Of a stretch of 14,514 nucleotides of DNA, positions 14,330-14,514 are shown piece by piece. The stretch lies in NCBI GenBank assembly GCA_035633075.1, contig DASQFQ010000291.1, forward strand, positions 1-14,514, in the 5' to 3' direction. Numbering within the stretch: the stretch's first letter is position 1; the number at the start of each line of letters is the position of its first letter. Under the pieces are notes generated by a model. That model ran no database searches and had not been told where the DNA came from. It saw only the letters and a program-made list of their open reading frames with translations. A program made the position numbers and the translations under genes. The DNA is from DASQFQ01 sp035633075 (GTDB taxonomy: Bacteria; Actinomycetota; Thermoleophilia; Solirubrobacterales; Solirubrobacteraceae).

Positions 14330-14514
14330 ATGGATGTCCGAGGTGTTCGCCAGTCCGAGATCCGGCTGGACACCAACCTCACCGACTACCTGATCCTCGC
14401 CATCTACTTCGTCGCGGTCCTGGGCATCGGCTTCGTGGCGCGGCGCTACATCAAGACGAGCCTCGACTACTTCCTCTCGGGCCGCGCCCTGCCGGCGTGG
14501 ATCACCGGCCTGGC
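14330..14514 (+). CDS. Sodium:solute symporter family protein, N-terminal part
   Basis: The window ends inside this gene; 61 complete codons are visible. After a short hydrophilic start comes 'LTDYLILAIYFVAVLGIGFV', a first membrane helix. 'RYIKTSLDYFLSGRALPAWI' follows, matching the 'DYFLAGR.LP.W' signature at the start of SSS-family sodium symporters. The substrate (sugar, proline, acetate or other) cannot be told from this part. ATG 14330 is preceded directly by GGAGG with no spacer, which is poor. GTG 14312 is an in-frame alternative, and the ATG at 14334 is in another frame that soon stops. A sugar transporter next to a glycoside hydrolase relic would make sense as an old carbohydrate-use locus, but that is speculation. 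Confidence 0.8.
   Translation, partial: MDVRGVRQSEIRLDTNLTDYLILAIYFVAVLGIGFVARRYIKTSLDYFLSGRALPAWITGL

Overview
This is a very GC-rich stretch of bacterial chromosome. Nearly every codon ends in G or C, and genes are packed with ATGA-type overlaps. The gene order (scpA-scpB, rlmN, rluB, a monofunctional chorismate mutase, hisC, aroF-tyrA-aroA, cmk-der, metK) and the protein styles suggest an actinobacterium. The deep-branching class Thermoleophilia (Solirubrobacterales and relatives) is my best guess. That is an inference from layout and composition; no marker RNA gene is present. I saw no tRNA, rRNA, CRISPR array, insertion sequence or phage gene, and no gene-free stretch longer than 300 bases.

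Layout. (1) 1-1300: scpA-scpB, the kleisin and winged-helix partners of SMC condensin. (2) 1340-2332, minus strand: rlmN, a radical-SAM rRNA/tRNA methyltransferase, wedged between scpB and rluB. (3) 2354-4524: rluB-type pseudouridine synthase, AroH-type chorismate mutase and HisC-type aminotransferase, closely spaced. (4) 4565-6982: a large membrane-anchored GGDEF-EAL protein that interrupts the aromatic pathway cluster. (5) 6983-7245: a 263-base gap with a strong two-part stem-loop and a possible 32-codon leader ORF rich in aromatic residues at its end. (6) 7246-12623: aroF-tyrA-aroA-cmk-der, probably one operon with overlaps or very short gaps. (7) 12624-14279: metK between two broken coding remnants: a frameshifted one whose stop overlaps the metK start, and the 3' end of a family 1 glycoside hydrolase. 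(8) 14330 to the end: the start of a sodium:solute symporter.

How the genes fit together. AroF makes DAHP, AroA makes EPSP, AroH turns chorismate into prephenate, TyrA oxidises prephenate, and the HisC-type enzyme can supply the final transamination to tyrosine or phenylalanine. The window therefore holds much of the Phe/Tyr route plus two shared shikimate steps. cmk, der, rluB, rlmN and metK are housekeeping genes for nucleotide supply, ribosome assembly, RNA modification and SAM supply; SAM is the methyl donor for RlmN.

Most of the window is ordinary core genome. The points worth a second look are the aroF leader region, a palindromic in-frame insertion inside der, the two relics around metK, the c-di-GMP gene inside the aromatic cluster, and the mixed sequence signatures of AroA.
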